This document shows positions 1 to 11,655 of a DNA stretch of 64,000 nt, one piece after another; position 1 is the first letter of the stretch; every line of letters begins with the position of its first letter. Origin of the DNA: Rathayibacter iranicus NCPPB 2253 = VKM Ac-1602 (GTDB lineage Bacteria > Actinomycetota > Actinomycetes > Actinomycetales > Microbacteriaceae); contig NZ_QGDV01000002.1 in the NCBI RefSeq assembly GCF_003149025.1, forward strand, positions 124,001-188,000. The letters run 5' to 3'. The translations under genes were made by a program, and so were the position numbers. The notes below the pieces were generated by a model. That model did not search any database, was not told where the DNA came from, and saw only the letters and a list, made by a program, of their open reading frames with translations.

Positions 1-2386
<2,386 letters not shown>

Positions 2387-2491
2387 CGTCCCACTTGCGA
2401 CGCGCGTCAGGCCCCCACAGCTGGTTACCGGCGGTGTCTCGCGGCTCGGACCGACCAACGATATTCGCGGGGAGGCGGTCGGCACGCCGAG

Positions 2492-2497
2492 TAGACT
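2492..2497 (+). promoter_or_regulatory. Possible -10 element before gatC
   Basis: TAGACT lies 39 bases before the gatC ATG in the 149-base gap after ligA, a good match to the actinobacterial TANNNT -10 box. No convincing -35 hexamer lies at the proper distance, so this is suggestive only. If real, it would give gatCAB a promoter separate from ligA. Confidence 0.35.
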
Positions 2498-2535
2498 GGG
2501 CGCCGGAAATCCACCGAACCACCAGACGGAGATGC

Positions 2536-2835
2536 ATGTCCGAGATCACGGCCGACACGGTCGCCCATCTGGCCCAGCTGGCCAGGATCGACCTCACGTC
2601 CGACGAGATCCAGGACCTCACGCGCGAACTCGACCAGATCGTCGACTCCGTGCGCGCGGTCCAGGCCGTCGCCACTCCCGAGGTGCCGGCCACCAGCCAC
2701 CCGATCCCGCTTGAGAACGTGTTCCGCCCCGACGTCGTCGGCGAGACGCTCACACGCGAGCAGGCACTCTCGGGGGCACCCGAGCATGACGGCAGCCGCT
2801 TTCAGGTCTCCGCGATCCTGGGGGAGGAGCAGTGA
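2536..2835 (+). CDS. gatC: Asp/Glu-tRNA amidotransferase subunit C (GatC)
   Basis: GatC is the small bridging subunit of the GatCAB complex, which converts misacylated Glu-tRNA(Gln) and Asp-tRNA(Asn) to Gln-tRNA and Asn-tRNA in the cytosol. The 99-residue product begins [20 protein letters not shown], typical of the family, and ends [16 protein letters not shown]-type site precedes ATG 2536; an earlier ATG at 2532 is in another frame. Its stop overlaps the GTG of gatA by four bases (GTGA), so the two are probably translationally coupled. Length and sequence are normal. Confidence 0.96.
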   Translation: MSEITADTVAHLAQLARIDLTSDEIQDLTRELDQIVDSVRAVQAVATPEVPATSHPIPLENVFRPDVVGETLTREQALSGAPEHDGSRFQVSAILGEEQ

Positions 2836-4379
2836 GCGGGCACGGCGACGAGCTCGTCCGCCTGAGCGCCTTTGCGCTCTCCGAGAAGCTGGCCGATGGT
2901 TCCGTTTCCGCTGTGGAGGCGACTCGCGCCCACCTCGACCGGATCGCTGCGGTCGACGGGGCGGTCCACGCGTTCCTGCACATCGCCCACGAGGGTGCTG
3001 TCTTGGCGGCCAAGACGATCGACCGCCGCCGCGCCGACGGCGAGTCGCTACACCCGCTCGCCGGAGTGCCGCTCGCAGTCAAGGACGTCATCGTGACGAA
3101 CGACATGCCGACCACCAGCGGTTCCCGAATCCTCGAGGGCTGGCGCCCGCCATACGACGCAACGGTGATGCGGAAGGTCCGCGAGGCCGGACTCGTGCCG
3201 ATCGGCAAGACCAACATGGACGAGTTCGCGATGGGGTCGACGACCGAGCGCTCCGCCTACGGCCCCACCCACAACCCGTGGGACCTCGACCGCATCCCCG
3301 GCGGCTCCGGTGGCGGCTCCGCCGCGGCCGTCGCGAGCTATGAGGCACCACTGGCCCTCGGCTCCGACACTGGCGGCTCGATCCGTCAGCCGGCCCACGT
3401 CACGGGCACGGTGGGCGTGAAGCCGACCTACGGCGGCGTCTCGCGCTACGGAGCGATCGCGCTCGCTTCGAGCCTCGACCAGATCGGCCCCGTGTCGCGA
3501 ACCGTCCTCGACTCCGCCCTGCTGCACGACGTGATCGCCGGGCACGATCCGCGCGACTCCACCTCGCTCCGCGACGCCTGGCCCTCCTTCGCCGACGCGG
3601 TCCACCGCGCCGATGTGACAGGCCTGCGGATTGGCGTGGTGAAGGAGCTCGACGGTGGCGAGGGCTTCCAGCCCGGTGTGCTGGCTCGCTTCCACGAGGC
3701 GCTCGAGATGCTTCAAGGTGCCGGAGCCGAGGTCGTCGAGGTCAGCCTCCCGAGCATCGAGCACGCGGTGGCCGCGTACTACCTGATCCTTCCCGCCGAG
3801 GCCTCCAGCAACCTCGCCAAGTTCGACTCGGTGCGCTTTGGCCTCCGCGTGACGCCCCCGGGTGGTGGCACTGTCGAGCAGGTGATGGCCGCGACCCGCG
3901 AGCAGGGCTTTGGCCCCGAGGTCAAGCGCCGGATCATCCTGGGCACCTACGCGCTCTCGGCCGGCTACTACGACGCCTATTACGGCAGCGCGCAGAAGGT
4001 ACGGACTCTGGTGCAGCGCGACTTCGACGCGGCCTTCTCCAGCGTCGACGTCATCGCGTCGCCGACCGCGCCGACCACCGCCTACCGCCTTGGCGAAAAG
4101 CTCGACGACCCGCTGGCGATGTACCGCGGTGATATCGCGACCATCCCGGCGAACCTGGCCGGCATCCCCGGCATCTCCGTCCCCGCCGGCCTCGCCGACG
4201 AAGATGGCCTGCCGGTCGGCGTGCAATTCCTGGCTCCCGCCCGTGAAGACGTACGCCTGTACACAGTCGGCGCCGCGCTTGAAGCGCTGCTGGAGCAGAA
4301 GTGGGGCCACCCGCTGCTCGCTGAGGCTCCCGACCTGACCCGCTCCGTACTCTCCGCGACCGAGGAAGGTGCCGTCTGA
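2832..4379 (+). CDS. gatA: Asp/Glu-tRNA amidotransferase subunit A (GatA)
   Basis: GatA is the glutaminase/amidase subunit that releases ammonia from glutamine and passes it to GatB. The 515-residue protein has the amidase signature with the Ser-cisSer-Lys triad: Lys84 in VKDVIV, Ser159 in GGSGGGS and Ser183 in [11 protein letters not shown]. It starts with GTG at 2832 inside the gatC stop and ends in TGATG shared with gatB, so the three cistrons are contiguous. Length is slightly above the usual 485-500. Function is clear from motif and operon. Confidence 0.97.
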   Translation: MSGHGDELVRLSAFALSEKLADGSVSAVEATRAHLDRIAAVDGAVHAFLHIAHEGAVLAAKTIDRRRADGESLHPLAGVPLAVKDVIVTNDMPTTSGSRILEGWRPPYDATVMRKVREAGLVPIGKTNMDEFAMGSTTERSAYGPTHNPWDLDRIPGGSGGGSAAAVASYEAPLALGSDTGGSIRQPAHVTGTVGVKPTYGGVSRYGAIALASSLDQIGPVSRTVLDSALLHDVIAGHDPRDSTSLRDAWPSFADAVHRADVTGLRIGVVKELDGGEGFQPGVLARFHEALEMLQGAGAEVVEVSLPSIEHAVAAYYLILPAEASSNLAKFDSVRFGLRVTPPGGGTVEQVMAATREQGFGPEVKRRIILGTYALSAGYYDAYYGSAQKVRTLVQRDFDAAFSSVDVIASPTAPTTAYRLGEKLDDPLAMYRGDIATIPANLAGIPGISVPAGLADEDGLPVGVQFLAPAREDVRLYTVGAALEALLEQKWGHPLLAEAPDLTRSVLSATEEGAV

Positions 4380-5887
4380 TGGCGCTCACGCCCGCCCCTG
4401 AGCTGATGGACTACGACGAGGTCTTCGAGCGCTTCGAGCCGGTGCTCGGCTTCGAGGTGCATGTCGAGCTCAACACAAAGACCAAGATGTTCTCCGATGC
4501 GCCGAACGAGTTCGGCTCTGAGCCGAACACCAACGTCACCCCGGTCGATCTCGGACTTCCGGGCTCGCTCCCGGTCGTCAATGAGCAGGCGGTGCGCTAC
4601 TCGATCAGCCTCGGCCTTGCACTCGGCTGCTCAATCGCGCCGTCCAGCCGGTTCGCGCGGAAGAACTACTTCTACCCGGACCTGGCGAAGAATTACCAGA
4701 TCTCGCAGTTCGATGAGCCGATCGCTTTCGAGGGCACGGTCGAGATCGAACTCGGCGATGGATCACTCGTGCAGATCCCGATCGAGCGTGCGCACATGGA
4801 GGAGGACGCGGGCAAGCTCACGCACGTTGGCGGCTCCACCGGCCGCATTCAGGGCGCCGAGTATTCCCTCGTCGACTACAACCGCGCAGGTGTTCCGCTC
4901 GTCGAGATCGTTACGAAGCCGATCTACGGAGCCGGGAAGAGTGCCCCGGAGTATGCAAAGACGTACGTCGCAACCATCCGCGATATCGTGCTCGCGCTCG
5001 GCATCTCGGACGCAAAGATGGAGCGAGGCAACCTCCGCTGCGACGCCAACGTCTCGCTTCGACCGATCGGCCAGGAGAAGCTTGGCACTCGCACCGAGAC
5101 GAAGAACGTGAACTCGCTGCGCTCGGTCGAGCGCGCCGTGCGTTACGAGATTCAGCGCCAGGCGGCGATCCTCGCCTCCGGCGGCACCATCACGCAGGAG
5201 ACGCGGCACTGGCACGAAGACACCGGCCGCACCTCGGCGGGCCGCCCCAAGAGCGATGCGGATGACTACCGTTATTTCCCCGAACCCGATCTACTGCCGG
5301 TCGTGCCAAGCCCTGAACTCATCGAGGAACTGCGTGCCGCGCTTCCCGAGAAGCCGGCTGATCGTCGCCGCCGGCTCAAGGCCGAGTGGGGCTTCACAGA
5401 CCTCGAGTTTCAGGACGTCGCTAACAGTGGCCTGCTGGTCGAGATCGCCGAGACCGTCGCCGCCGGCGCTTCGCCGCAGGCCGCCCGAAAATGGTGGACG
5501 GGCGAGGTTGCTCGTCTCGCGAACGCTGTGGGCGAGGATCCGGCCGCACTCGTCACGCCCGCTCAGGTGGCTGAGCTTGCTGGTCTGATCACGAATGGAA
5601 CGCTCACCGACCGGCTCGCCCGCGAGGTGCTTCAGGGCGTCATCGCTGGCGAGGGGTCGCCGAAGCAGGTGGTCGACGTACGCGGGCTTGCGGTCGTCTC
5701 GGACGACGGGGCACTCATCGAGGCGATCGACGCGGCGCTGGCCTCTCAGCCCGACGTGCTCGCGAAGATCCGCGACGGCAAGGTCCAGGCAGCGGGAGCC
5801 GTCATCGGAGCAGTGATGAAGGCGATGAAGGGCCAGGCCGACGCATCCCGTGTGCGTGAGCTTGTACTGGAGCGCTCGGCCGGGTGA
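4379..5887 (+). CDS. gatB: Asp/Glu-tRNA amidotransferase subunit B (GatB)
   Basis: GatB binds the misacylated tRNA, phosphorylates the side chain with ATP and completes transamidation. The 502-residue product shows the PET112/GatB core ([45 protein letters not shown]) and a C-terminal YqeY-like helical domain ending near residue 495. The ATG overlaps the gatA stop by one base. A complete gatCAB implies that this organism makes Gln-tRNA and/or Asn-tRNA indirectly; no glnS or asnS lies in the window. Confidence 0.97.
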   Translation: MALTPAPELMDYDEVFERFEPVLGFEVHVELNTKTKMFSDAPNEFGSEPNTNVTPVDLGLPGSLPVVNEQAVRYSISLGLALGCSIAPSSRFARKNYFYPDLAKNYQISQFDEPIAFEGTVEIELGDGSLVQIPIERAHMEEDAGKLTHVGGSTGRIQGAEYSLVDYNRAGVPLVEIVTKPIYGAGKSAPEYAKTYVATIRDIVLALGISDAKMERGNLRCDANVSLRPIGQEKLGTRTETKNVNSLRSVERAVRYEIQRQAAILASGGTITQETRHWHEDTGRTSAGRPKSDADDYRYFPEPDLLPVVPSPELIEELRAALPEKPADRRRRLKAEWGFTDLEFQDVANSGLLVEIAETVAAGASPQAARKWWTGEVARLANAVGEDPAALVTPAQVAELAGLITNGTLTDRLAREVLQGVIAGEGSPKQVVDVRGLAVVSDDGALIEAIDAALASQPDVLAKIRDGKVQAAGAVIGAVMKAMKGQADASRVRELVLERSAG

Positions 5888-6083
5888 GCCGCACACGGTG
5901 AGCGGAATCGGCGGCACTCGGCGCGGCACTGGATCGTCTGCGCCGGGTCGGGACCGCGCGCCTCGTGCTAGTCACCGAGCACGGATCGGCGGCTCCCGAC
6001 CCGCCTCATCCGAGGGTTTGCCCGTCCACGGCTAGGGGGTTTCCCGGATGCCGCGTCCAGGTGGCGTACGACAGGGTGGAGTC

Positions 6084-6266
6084 ATGGCTACTCTCGTGCG
6101 CCCCCGTCGGGGCAGGATCATCGCTGGCGTCTGTGCCGGTCTCGCCCGTCGTTTCGGCTGGAGCCCCTTCGTGGTGCGGCTCCTTTTCGTGCTCTCGTGC
6201 CTGCTTCCCGGGCCGCAGATCATCGCCTACCTCGTGATGTGGGTGGTCATCCCGAAGCAGCGGTGA
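6084..6266 (+). CDS. PspC-domain small membrane protein
   Basis: This 60-residue protein matches the PspC/stress-sensor fold: a basic start (RPRRGRIIAGVCAGLARRFG), the invariant GVCAGLA turn and one or two membrane segments ending VMWVVIPKQR. ATG 6084 is chosen because GGTGGA lies just upstream; an in-frame ATG at 6048 would add 12 poorly conserved residues. PspC proteins act at the membrane in envelope stress, but the partner here is unknown. The gene stands alone 196 bases after gatB. Confidence 0.85.
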   Translation: MATLVRPRRGRIIAGVCAGLARRFGWSPFVVRLLFVLSCLLPGPQIIAYLVMWVVIPKQR

Positions 6267-6422
6267 CGCGGTCGCCGAGCGTGCATTGTCGGCGTGCACA
6301 ATCGCCCGCGGCACGGCGGATTACACGCGTTCTCCGAGTTGACCGTGATTCTGCGCGCCGAAGAGACTGATAGGGGCCTACGGTGGCCTGTGCGCCGACG
6401 ACGTGGCGCCGAGGAGGAAATC

Positions 6423-7082
6423 ATGGGATTCCTGGACCGATTGTTGGGCCGCGACGAGCAGCCCGAGAACGCCCGCCGGGCCGACTACGCGCCGCCCCAA
6501 ACCGGTGACCGCCGGCCCGAGTACGGCACTCCGCCCGCCACCTCGCCGCGCAGCGACGACGAGCGGGCCATCGAGCGTTACCGCTACCTTCTTCGCACCG
6601 CGCCCCCCGAGGCAATCGAGCAGGTCCACCGTGAGGCCTTTGAGCAGCTCACTCCCGAACAGCGGCAGCAGGTTTTCCGCGAACTGAGCGAGGGCGCACC
6701 CGCTGGCGACGCGCCCAAGGACGACGATCCGCGCACACTCGCGCAGTCAGCCACCCGCAGCGAGTTGCGCCAGCCCGGATTCATGGAGCGGCGCTTTGCA
6801 GGCGGGGGCGGGATGGGTTTCGGCGGTGTGCTCGCTTCCTCGATGCTCGGCACCATCGCCGGCTTCGCGATCGGCTCGGCGATCGCGGGTGCCTTCCTCC
6901 CCGACGCAGGCGGCGATGTCGCGGCCGGCGAGAGCGGCGATGTCGCGGCCGACGGCGGCGAGGCGGGCGGTGCGGAGGGAGGTGACTCCGGCGGCTGGGG
7001 TGATTCCGGAGGTGGTGACTTCGGTGCTGGCGGTGACTTCGGTGGCGGTGGCGACTTCGGGGGTGGCGACTTCGGCTTCTGA
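6423..7082 (+). CDS. Gly/Asp-rich membrane-associated protein, unknown function
   Basis: The 219-residue protein starts at an ATG seven bases after GAGGAGG. It begins MGFLDRLLGRDE, has a Pro/Arg-rich linker and a helical region (about 45-100: ERYRYLLRTAPPEAIEQVHREAFEQLTPEQRQQVFRELS). A Gly/Ala-rich hydrophobic segment near 140-160 (GGVLASSMLGTIAGFAIGSAIAGAF) is probably a glycine-zipper membrane span. The tail is low-complexity Gly/Asp/Phe repeats (GGGDFGGGDFGF). I do not recognise a characterised function. The glycine zipper suggests membrane insertion or oligomerisation; the tail looks disordered. Confidence 0.8.
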   Translation: MGFLDRLLGRDEQPENARRADYAPPQTGDRRPEYGTPPATSPRSDDERAIERYRYLLRTAPPEAIEQVHREAFEQLTPEQRQQVFRELSEGAPAGDAPKDDDPRTLAQSATRSELRQPGFMERRFAGGGGMGFGGVLASSMLGTIAGFAIGSAIAGAFLPDAGGDVAAGESGDVAADGGEAGGAEGGDSGGWGDSGGGDFGAGGDFGGGGDFGGGDFGF

Positions 7083-7126
7083 CCCCTTATCCATGAGAGC
7101 ACGGGTCGTGGGCCCTCTTCGTCGGA

Positions 7127-8812
7127 TCACTCTCCCTCGGCCAGCATCGCTCTGACCTCGCGGCGCAGGACCTTACCGATCATGCTCCGCGGCAGTTCGT
7201 CCACGATGGTGATGTGCTTAGGCACCTTGTAGGGCGTAAGTGCCTCGCGCACCGCGGCGCGAGCCGCCTCGACGTCCAGGTGCGCTCCGGGCTCGAGCAC
7301 GATGGCGGCTGCCACAGTCTCGCCGCTTCGGGCGCCCGGCAGCCCTACTACCGCTGCTTCGCGAACCGCGGGTAGGCGTAGCAGCACCTCCTCCACCTCG
7401 GAGGGAGACACGTTGAAGCCGCCCGTGATGATGAGTTCCTTGATCCTGTCGACGATGCACACGAAGCCGTCATCGTCGAGTGTCGCGATATCGCCCGTGC
7501 GGAACCATCCGTCGCTCGTGAAGGCGGATGCCGTTTCCTCCGGCTTGCGGTGGTAGCCGCGGAACACCTGTGGACCGCGCACCACAAGCTCGCCCTGTTC
7601 GCCCGTAGGCATCTCCGTGGAGGGGTCCTCCGGATCGACAATCCGCACGTCCGTTCCGGGCAGCGGCAGGCCGACCGTGCCCGCGCGGCGCGTCGGCCCG
7701 ACTGGATTCGCCATCAGAACCGGCGAGGTCTCGGAGAGTCCGTAGCCCTCGACCAGCGTGCCGCCCGTCAACGCCTCGAACGACTCCACCAGCGTGGGAT
7801 CGAGCGGCATCGCCCCCGAGATTGCGATCTCGATGCCGTCCAGCGAGATGCCACGCTCCTCGGCCCGCCGGGCCAGCCGCTCGGCGATCGGGGGGACGGC
7901 GGGCAGGAACGTCGCCGGATGCTTCTTTACGACCTTGAGCACGAGATCCGGGTCGAACTTCGGGAACAGCACGAGCCGTGCGCCCATGCTCATCGCGAAT
8001 GTGAGGCAGAGCGTCAGCCCGTAGGCATGGAACATGGGCAGGACGGCGTAGACGATGCAGTCGCCGCGCCGCACCTGCGGTACCCAGGCGCGCGACTGGG
8101 CCGCGTTCGCGGTCAGGTTCGCGTGAGTCAGCTCGGCCCCCTTCGGGGTGCCGGTCGTCCCACTGGTGTACTGGATGACCGCGAGGTCGTCCGCCGTCGG
8201 TCGTGGGTGCGCGGCGTCGATCCGGCGGCGCAGCAGCGACTCCCAGTCGATGGCGCCCCGAACAGGAGCGGTCAGGGCGGAGCGCGACTCCCGCGCCTTC
8301 TTCAGCGGTAGGCGCAGGGCAGCGCGGGTCGGCGCGGGCATCGCACGAGTCAGATCGACGGCGATCACGGTCTCGACACCCAGATCGGCCGGCAGGTCCT
8401 GCACCACGGGGACGACGCGGTTCCAGGCAATAGCGACGCGGGCGCCGTGGTCCTCGAACTGGTGGCGAAGCTCCCGTGGGGTATAGAGCGGATTGTGCTC
8501 GACCACGACGGCGCCCAGGCGCAGCACGGCATAGAAGGCCACGACGTGCTGCGGGCAATTCGGCAGCACGAGAGCGACGGGATCGCCCGCGCGCACGCCG
8601 AGGCCGCGAAGCCCCTCCGCCGCCCGCTCGACCTCATCGGCGAGCTGCGAGTAGCTGGTCGAGCGGCCAAAGAATTCCAGGGCGACACGGTCTGGGTAAC
8701 GCTCGGCCGAATCGGTGACGATATCGAGCAGCGAGCCGGTGGGGGGTTCGAACTCCGTCGGCACGCCGGGCGCGTAGCTGCGGATCCAGGGGCGGGGCGG
8801 GTGACTGCTCAC
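7127..8812 (-). CDS. Long-chain fatty-acid-CoA ligase / AMP-dependent acyl-CoA synthetase
   Basis: This 561-residue ANL-superfamily enzyme would activate a carboxylic acid with ATP and then transfer it to CoA. Visible motifs are the P-loop-like core IQYTSGTTGTPKGAELTH (about residue 210), GYGLSETSP, the D-TGD hinge in DGWFRTGDIA and DRIKELIITGGFNVSP, and the C-terminal catalytic lysine in PRSMIGKVLRR. The acyl substrate cannot be told; the sequence resembles FadD-type long-chain ligases. It is transcribed convergently with the Gly-rich gene and is 29 bases from the next minus-strand gene, so the two may form a unit. Confidence 0.9.
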   Translation of the reverse strand: MSSHPPRPWIRSYAPGVPTEFEPPTGSLLDIVTDSAERYPDRVALEFFGRSTSYSQLADEVERAAEGLRGLGVRAGDPVALVLPNCPQHVVAFYAVLRLGAVVVEHNPLYTPRELRHQFEDHGARVAIAWNRVVPVVQDLPADLGVETVIAVDLTRAMPAPTRAALRLPLKKARESRSALTAPVRGAIDWESLLRRRIDAAHPRPTADDLAVIQYTSGTTGTPKGAELTHANLTANAAQSRAWVPQVRRGDCIVYAVLPMFHAYGLTLCLTFAMSMGARLVLFPKFDPDLVLKVVKKHPATFLPAVPPIAERLARRAEERGISLDGIEIAISGAMPLDPTLVESFEALTGGTLVEGYGLSETSPVLMANPVGPTRRAGTVGLPLPGTDVRIVDPEDPSTEMPTGEQGELVVRGPQVFRGYHRKPEETASAFTSDGWFRTGDIATLDDDGFVCIVDRIKELIITGGFNVSPSEVEEVLLRLPAVREAAVVGLPGARSGETVAAAIVLEPGAHLDVEAARAAVREALTPYKVPKHITIVDELPRSMIGKVLRREVRAMLAEGE

Positions 8813-8841
8813 CCGCCCTACTCTAGAAGGCGGAGCCCAGC

Positions 8842-9498
8842 TCAGGCGCCGTGAGCGACGGCCTCGTCGATCGGGCTCGTACCAGAGACGATCTCCCAGG
8901 TCTTCCCGATTGATGTCGGCTGCGCCAGCACCGCGATCACGGTCGCCGCGACGTCGGCGCGGGGGATGCTGCCCTTCTCGACGGAGGTGCCGAGGGTGAT
9001 CTTGCCAGTGCCCTCGTCAGTGGTCAGTCCTCCGGGGCGGAGGATCGTCCAGTCCACTCCGGAGTCGCGCAGCGCCGCATCGGCATCGCGCTTTGCCTCG
9101 ACATAGGCTTTCCAGCCCGCGTCCGTCTCCTCGGGAAGTGGCTCATCGACGCCCATCGCGCTGATCTGCACGAAGTGCTGCACGCCGATGATCGCGGCTG
9201 CCTTCTGGCTGAGCACTGAGGCGCCCAGGTCGACGGTCCTCTTGCGGTCCGGTCCTGAGTCGGGGCCGGCACCGGCCGTGAAGACCATCCCGTCGACGTG
9301 CCCGAGCGCCTCCGCAAACGCCTCAGGCGTGCTGTCCTCAAGGTCGTGCACGAGAGGCTCGCTACCCAATCGGAGGATGTCCTCGGCATGGTCGGGGTTG
9401 CGGACCACTCCAACAGACTCATGACCGGCGTCGTAGAGCAGGTGCAGGATCTGCTGCCCGACCTTGCCGTGGGCTCCGATGACGGCGATTCGTGTCAT
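8842..9498 (-). CDS. NAD(P)-binding atypical short-chain reductase (NmrA/YwnB-like)
   Basis: The 218-residue protein is a Rossmann-fold NAD(P)-binding protein with GAHGKVGQQ near its N-terminus (GxxGxxG, residues 7-12) and motifs of the YwnB/NmrA group such as VFTAGAGP, ISAMGVD and WTILRPGGLT. Start ATG 9498 follows GAGAGGA on the minus strand; an upstream in-frame start would add an unrelated leader. Members are oxidoreductases or redox sensors, and the substrate is unknown. It lies downstream of a DinB-fold gene on the same strand, 95 bases away. Confidence 0.85.
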   Translation of the reverse strand: MTRIAVIGAHGKVGQQILHLLYDAGHESVGVVRNPDHAEDILRLGSEPLVHDLEDSTPEAFAEALGHVDGMVFTAGAGPDSGPDRKRTVDLGASVLSQKAAAIIGVQHFVQISAMGVDEPLPEETDAGWKAYVEAKRDADAALRDSGVDWTILRPGGLTTDEGTGKITLGTSVEKGSIPRADVAATVIAVLAQPTSIGKTWEIVSGTSPIDEAVAHGA

Positions 9499-9593
9499 GG
9501 ATGTTCCTCTCCTCGTCGGGGCACATCGCCCCGTGTCCGTAATGCCTTCCATCCTGCCGTCGGCTCGGAGCCGTCCCCCAGGCCTTGACGCGC

Positions 9594-10190
9594 TCAGGCG
9601 GCGAGGCGGTCGTCACGACCCGTGATTGCCAAGAGGCGACTCTGTAACGGCGCCGTCTCGTCGACCAAAACGGGTGCGGCGTAGAGTCCGCTGGCCCGCA
9701 ACGTCTCCTCCTGCGGAGCGAAGAGTTCCCACACGGCCGCCACCAGTTCGTCCTCAAGACGCTCGTCGCTGCCGGTCGCTCGGGCGAGGTCCCAGGTGTG
9801 CACGGTGACGTCGGCCACTTGCTCCTGCACCATCTCGAGCGCGCTCACCGCGTCTCGGCCGAGCTGGAGCACCGCGGCGGGATCGACGGCCCGGGCCGCG
9901 TCACGGACCTGATCGGTCACGCGCCGCCACTCACTGCGTAGGTCGGAGGCCACGGGCTCGAGGCGGATTGGCGAGTCGTCACCGCCGGCGAGGAGGATGT
10001 GGGCGCGCTGCTGCTCGCGGATGACATGCAGGACGAGGGCTCGGGTGTCCCACTCGGTGTCAGGAGTAGGGGCCGACCAGTCTTCGACGGCTGCGAGGCG
10101 CACTTCGAAGGCTCGGTGCGCGTGATCCTGCAGGTCGAGCCAGCGGCTCATCTCGGTGGCGGTGGGGGAGTCGGGCTGCTCGTGCGTCAT
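9594..10190 (-). CDS. TIGR03086-type metal-binding DinB-fold protein
   Basis: The 198-residue product belongs to the mycothiol-dependent maleylpyruvate isomerase/DinB-like four-helix group. Conserved metal-ligand positions appear as His in LVLHVIREQQ and His in VTVHTWDLARATG, with Trp-rich N-terminal WLDLQDHAH. Family members bind a divalent metal, and some use mycothiol as cofactor; the substrate here is not known. Start ATG 10190 follows AGAGACAT-type sequence on the minus strand. It is divergent from the DNA polymerase gene dinB; despite the shared name DinB, the two are unrelated. Confidence 0.75.
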   Translation of the reverse strand: MTHEQPDSPTATEMSRWLDLQDHAHRAFEVRLAAVEDWSAPTPDTEWDTRALVLHVIREQQRAHILLAGGDDSPIRLEPVASDLRSEWRRVTDQVRDAARAVDPAAVLQLGRDAVSALEMVQEQVADVTVHTWDLARATGSDERLEDELVAAVWELFAPQEETLRASGLYAAPVLVDETAPLQSRLLAITGRDDRLAA

Positions 10191-10331
10191 ATGTCTCTCC
10201 GGAGCGTCGTGGTGGTCGGGTCAACCGCAGCGAAGCGGCGGCCATTCCCTCCACCGGTGTCGGAGGTGCGTGCGAGCATAGCGGGAGAGTGGGCGGCACG
10301 CGGCGGAGCGGGACACATCGGTGATCAGGAC

Positions 10332-10378
10332 ATGAGCGAGCAGGACGCATGAGCAAGCAGGACGGCCAGGACGCATGA
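10332..10378 (+). repeat. Imperfect triplication of the dinB start region with two mini-ORFs
   Basis: CATGAGCAAGCAGGACG-like sequence occurs three times, beginning at 10331, 10348 and 10374. Each ATG opens a frame reading MSEQDA, MSKQDGQDA and MSKQDGSG respectively. The first two frames end in TGA codons that overlap the next ATG as ATGA. The third copy is the true dinB start. The copies are in three different reading frames, so ribosomes could step from one to the next by stop-start coupling. Confidence 0.8.
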
Positions 10379-11655
10379 GCAAGCAGGACGGCAGTGGGCG
10401 GCAAATCACGGCCGACCCGCTCGACGACCCCCGCGCCAGCATCCTGCACATCGACATGGATGCGTTTTTCGCCTCGGTCGAACTCCTTGAGCGCCCCGAC
10501 CTCCGGGGGCGGCCGGTCATCGTCGGGCACCTCGGTGCCCGCTCCGTCGTGACCGCCGCAACCTACGAGGCGCGCCGGTTCGGCGTCAACTCGGCGATGC
10601 CGATGGCGGTGGCACTGCGCCGCTGTCCTCATGCTGTCGTACTCGAGCCGCACATGGAGCGCTACCGTGACGCCTCCCGCCGGGTGATGGCGATCTTCGA
10701 CTCCTTTACCCCCTTGGTCGAGCGTCTGAGTATCGACGAGGCATTTCTCGATGTCGCCGGTGCGCGACGGATCTCCGGCTCGCCGTTCACGATCGGCACC
10801 GAGATCCGTCGCCGTGTCTACGCCGAACTGGGGCTCACCTGCTCCGTCGGCATCGCTAGTACCAAATTCGTCGCGAAGCTTGCCTCCGGTCGATCCAAAC
10901 CCGACGGCCTGCTCGTCGTCCCGGCCGACGGCGTCCGCGCGTTCCTCGATCCGTTACCGGTCAGCGCCCTCTGGGGGGTCGGCGGGAGCACCGAGGAGTC
11001 GCTGGTGCGGCGCGGCCTGCGAACCGTCGCCGACGTCGCGACGACCCCGCTTTCGTCGCTCGTGTCGGCGCTCGGCGAAGCCACCGGTCGCCGCCTGCAC
11101 GCGCTCGCGAACGGAGTCGACCCGCGAGCAGTCGACACCCGACAGATCGAGAAGAGCGCAGGACACGAGATCACCTTCGCCGAAGACGTCGCCGAGCCCG
11201 AACTCGTGCGCCGCGAACTGCTGCGTCTCTGCGACAAGGTCGCCGTGAGGTTGCGCCGCTCCGGCGTGCGCTGCCGGACGGTCGCCGTGAAGGTTCGCTT
11301 CGGCGATTTCACCACTCTCACGCGCTCGCGGACGCTCGTCGAGGCGACGGACGTGGCGCGGGTCCTCTTCGAGGCGTCGTCGGCGCTGCTCGAGTCGGCA
11401 AATCCGCTCCGTCGCCCGGTTCGCCTGATCGGCGTGCGCGGCGAACAGCTGGTGGAGGCCGACGAGGTCGCTTTCTCGCTCTGGAGCGACTCCGACGACT
11501 GGCGCGACGCCGAGCTCGCCGTGGACGATGTGGCCGCCCGCTTCGGTTCCGGAGCTGTGCGACCCGCCTCGCTCCTCTCGCGCTCTGCACCCGAGTCGGC
11601 GAAAGGCATCGACATCAGCGACACGGTCGCTACGCGGAGCCGATCGTCAGACTGA
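10375..11655 (+). CDS. dinB: DNA polymerase IV (Y-family, DinB)
   Basis: This is a 426-residue error-prone translesion polymerase. Catalytic carboxylates sit in SILHIDMDAFFASVE (about residues 22-36) and LSIDEAFLDVAG (about 118-129). The thumb HhH region (LPVSALWGVGGSTEESL) and little-finger domain follow. No clear beta-clamp motif was found at the C-terminus. The start is the third of three nearly identical ATG contexts; the first two open very short frames. Its 3' end overlaps the convergent EEP gene by 26 bases. No SOS box was recognised upstream. Confidence 0.95.
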   Translation: MSKQDGSGRQITADPLDDPRASILHIDMDAFFASVELLERPDLRGRPVIVGHLGARSVVTAATYEARRFGVNSAMPMAVALRRCPHAVVLEPHMERYRDASRRVMAIFDSFTPLVERLSIDEAFLDVAGARRISGSPFTIGTEIRRRVYAELGLTCSVGIASTKFVAKLASGRSKPDGLLVVPADGVRAFLDPLPVSALWGVGGSTEESLVRRGLRTVADVATTPLSSLVSALGEATGRRLHALANGVDPRAVDTRQIEKSAGHEITFAEDVAEPELVRRELLRLCDKVAVRLRRSGVRCRTVAVKVRFGDFTTLTRSRTLVEATDVARVLFEASSALLESANPLRRPVRLIGVRGEQLVEADEVAFSLWSDSDDWRDAELAVDDVAARFGSGAVRPASLLSRSAPESAKGIDISDTVATRSRSSD

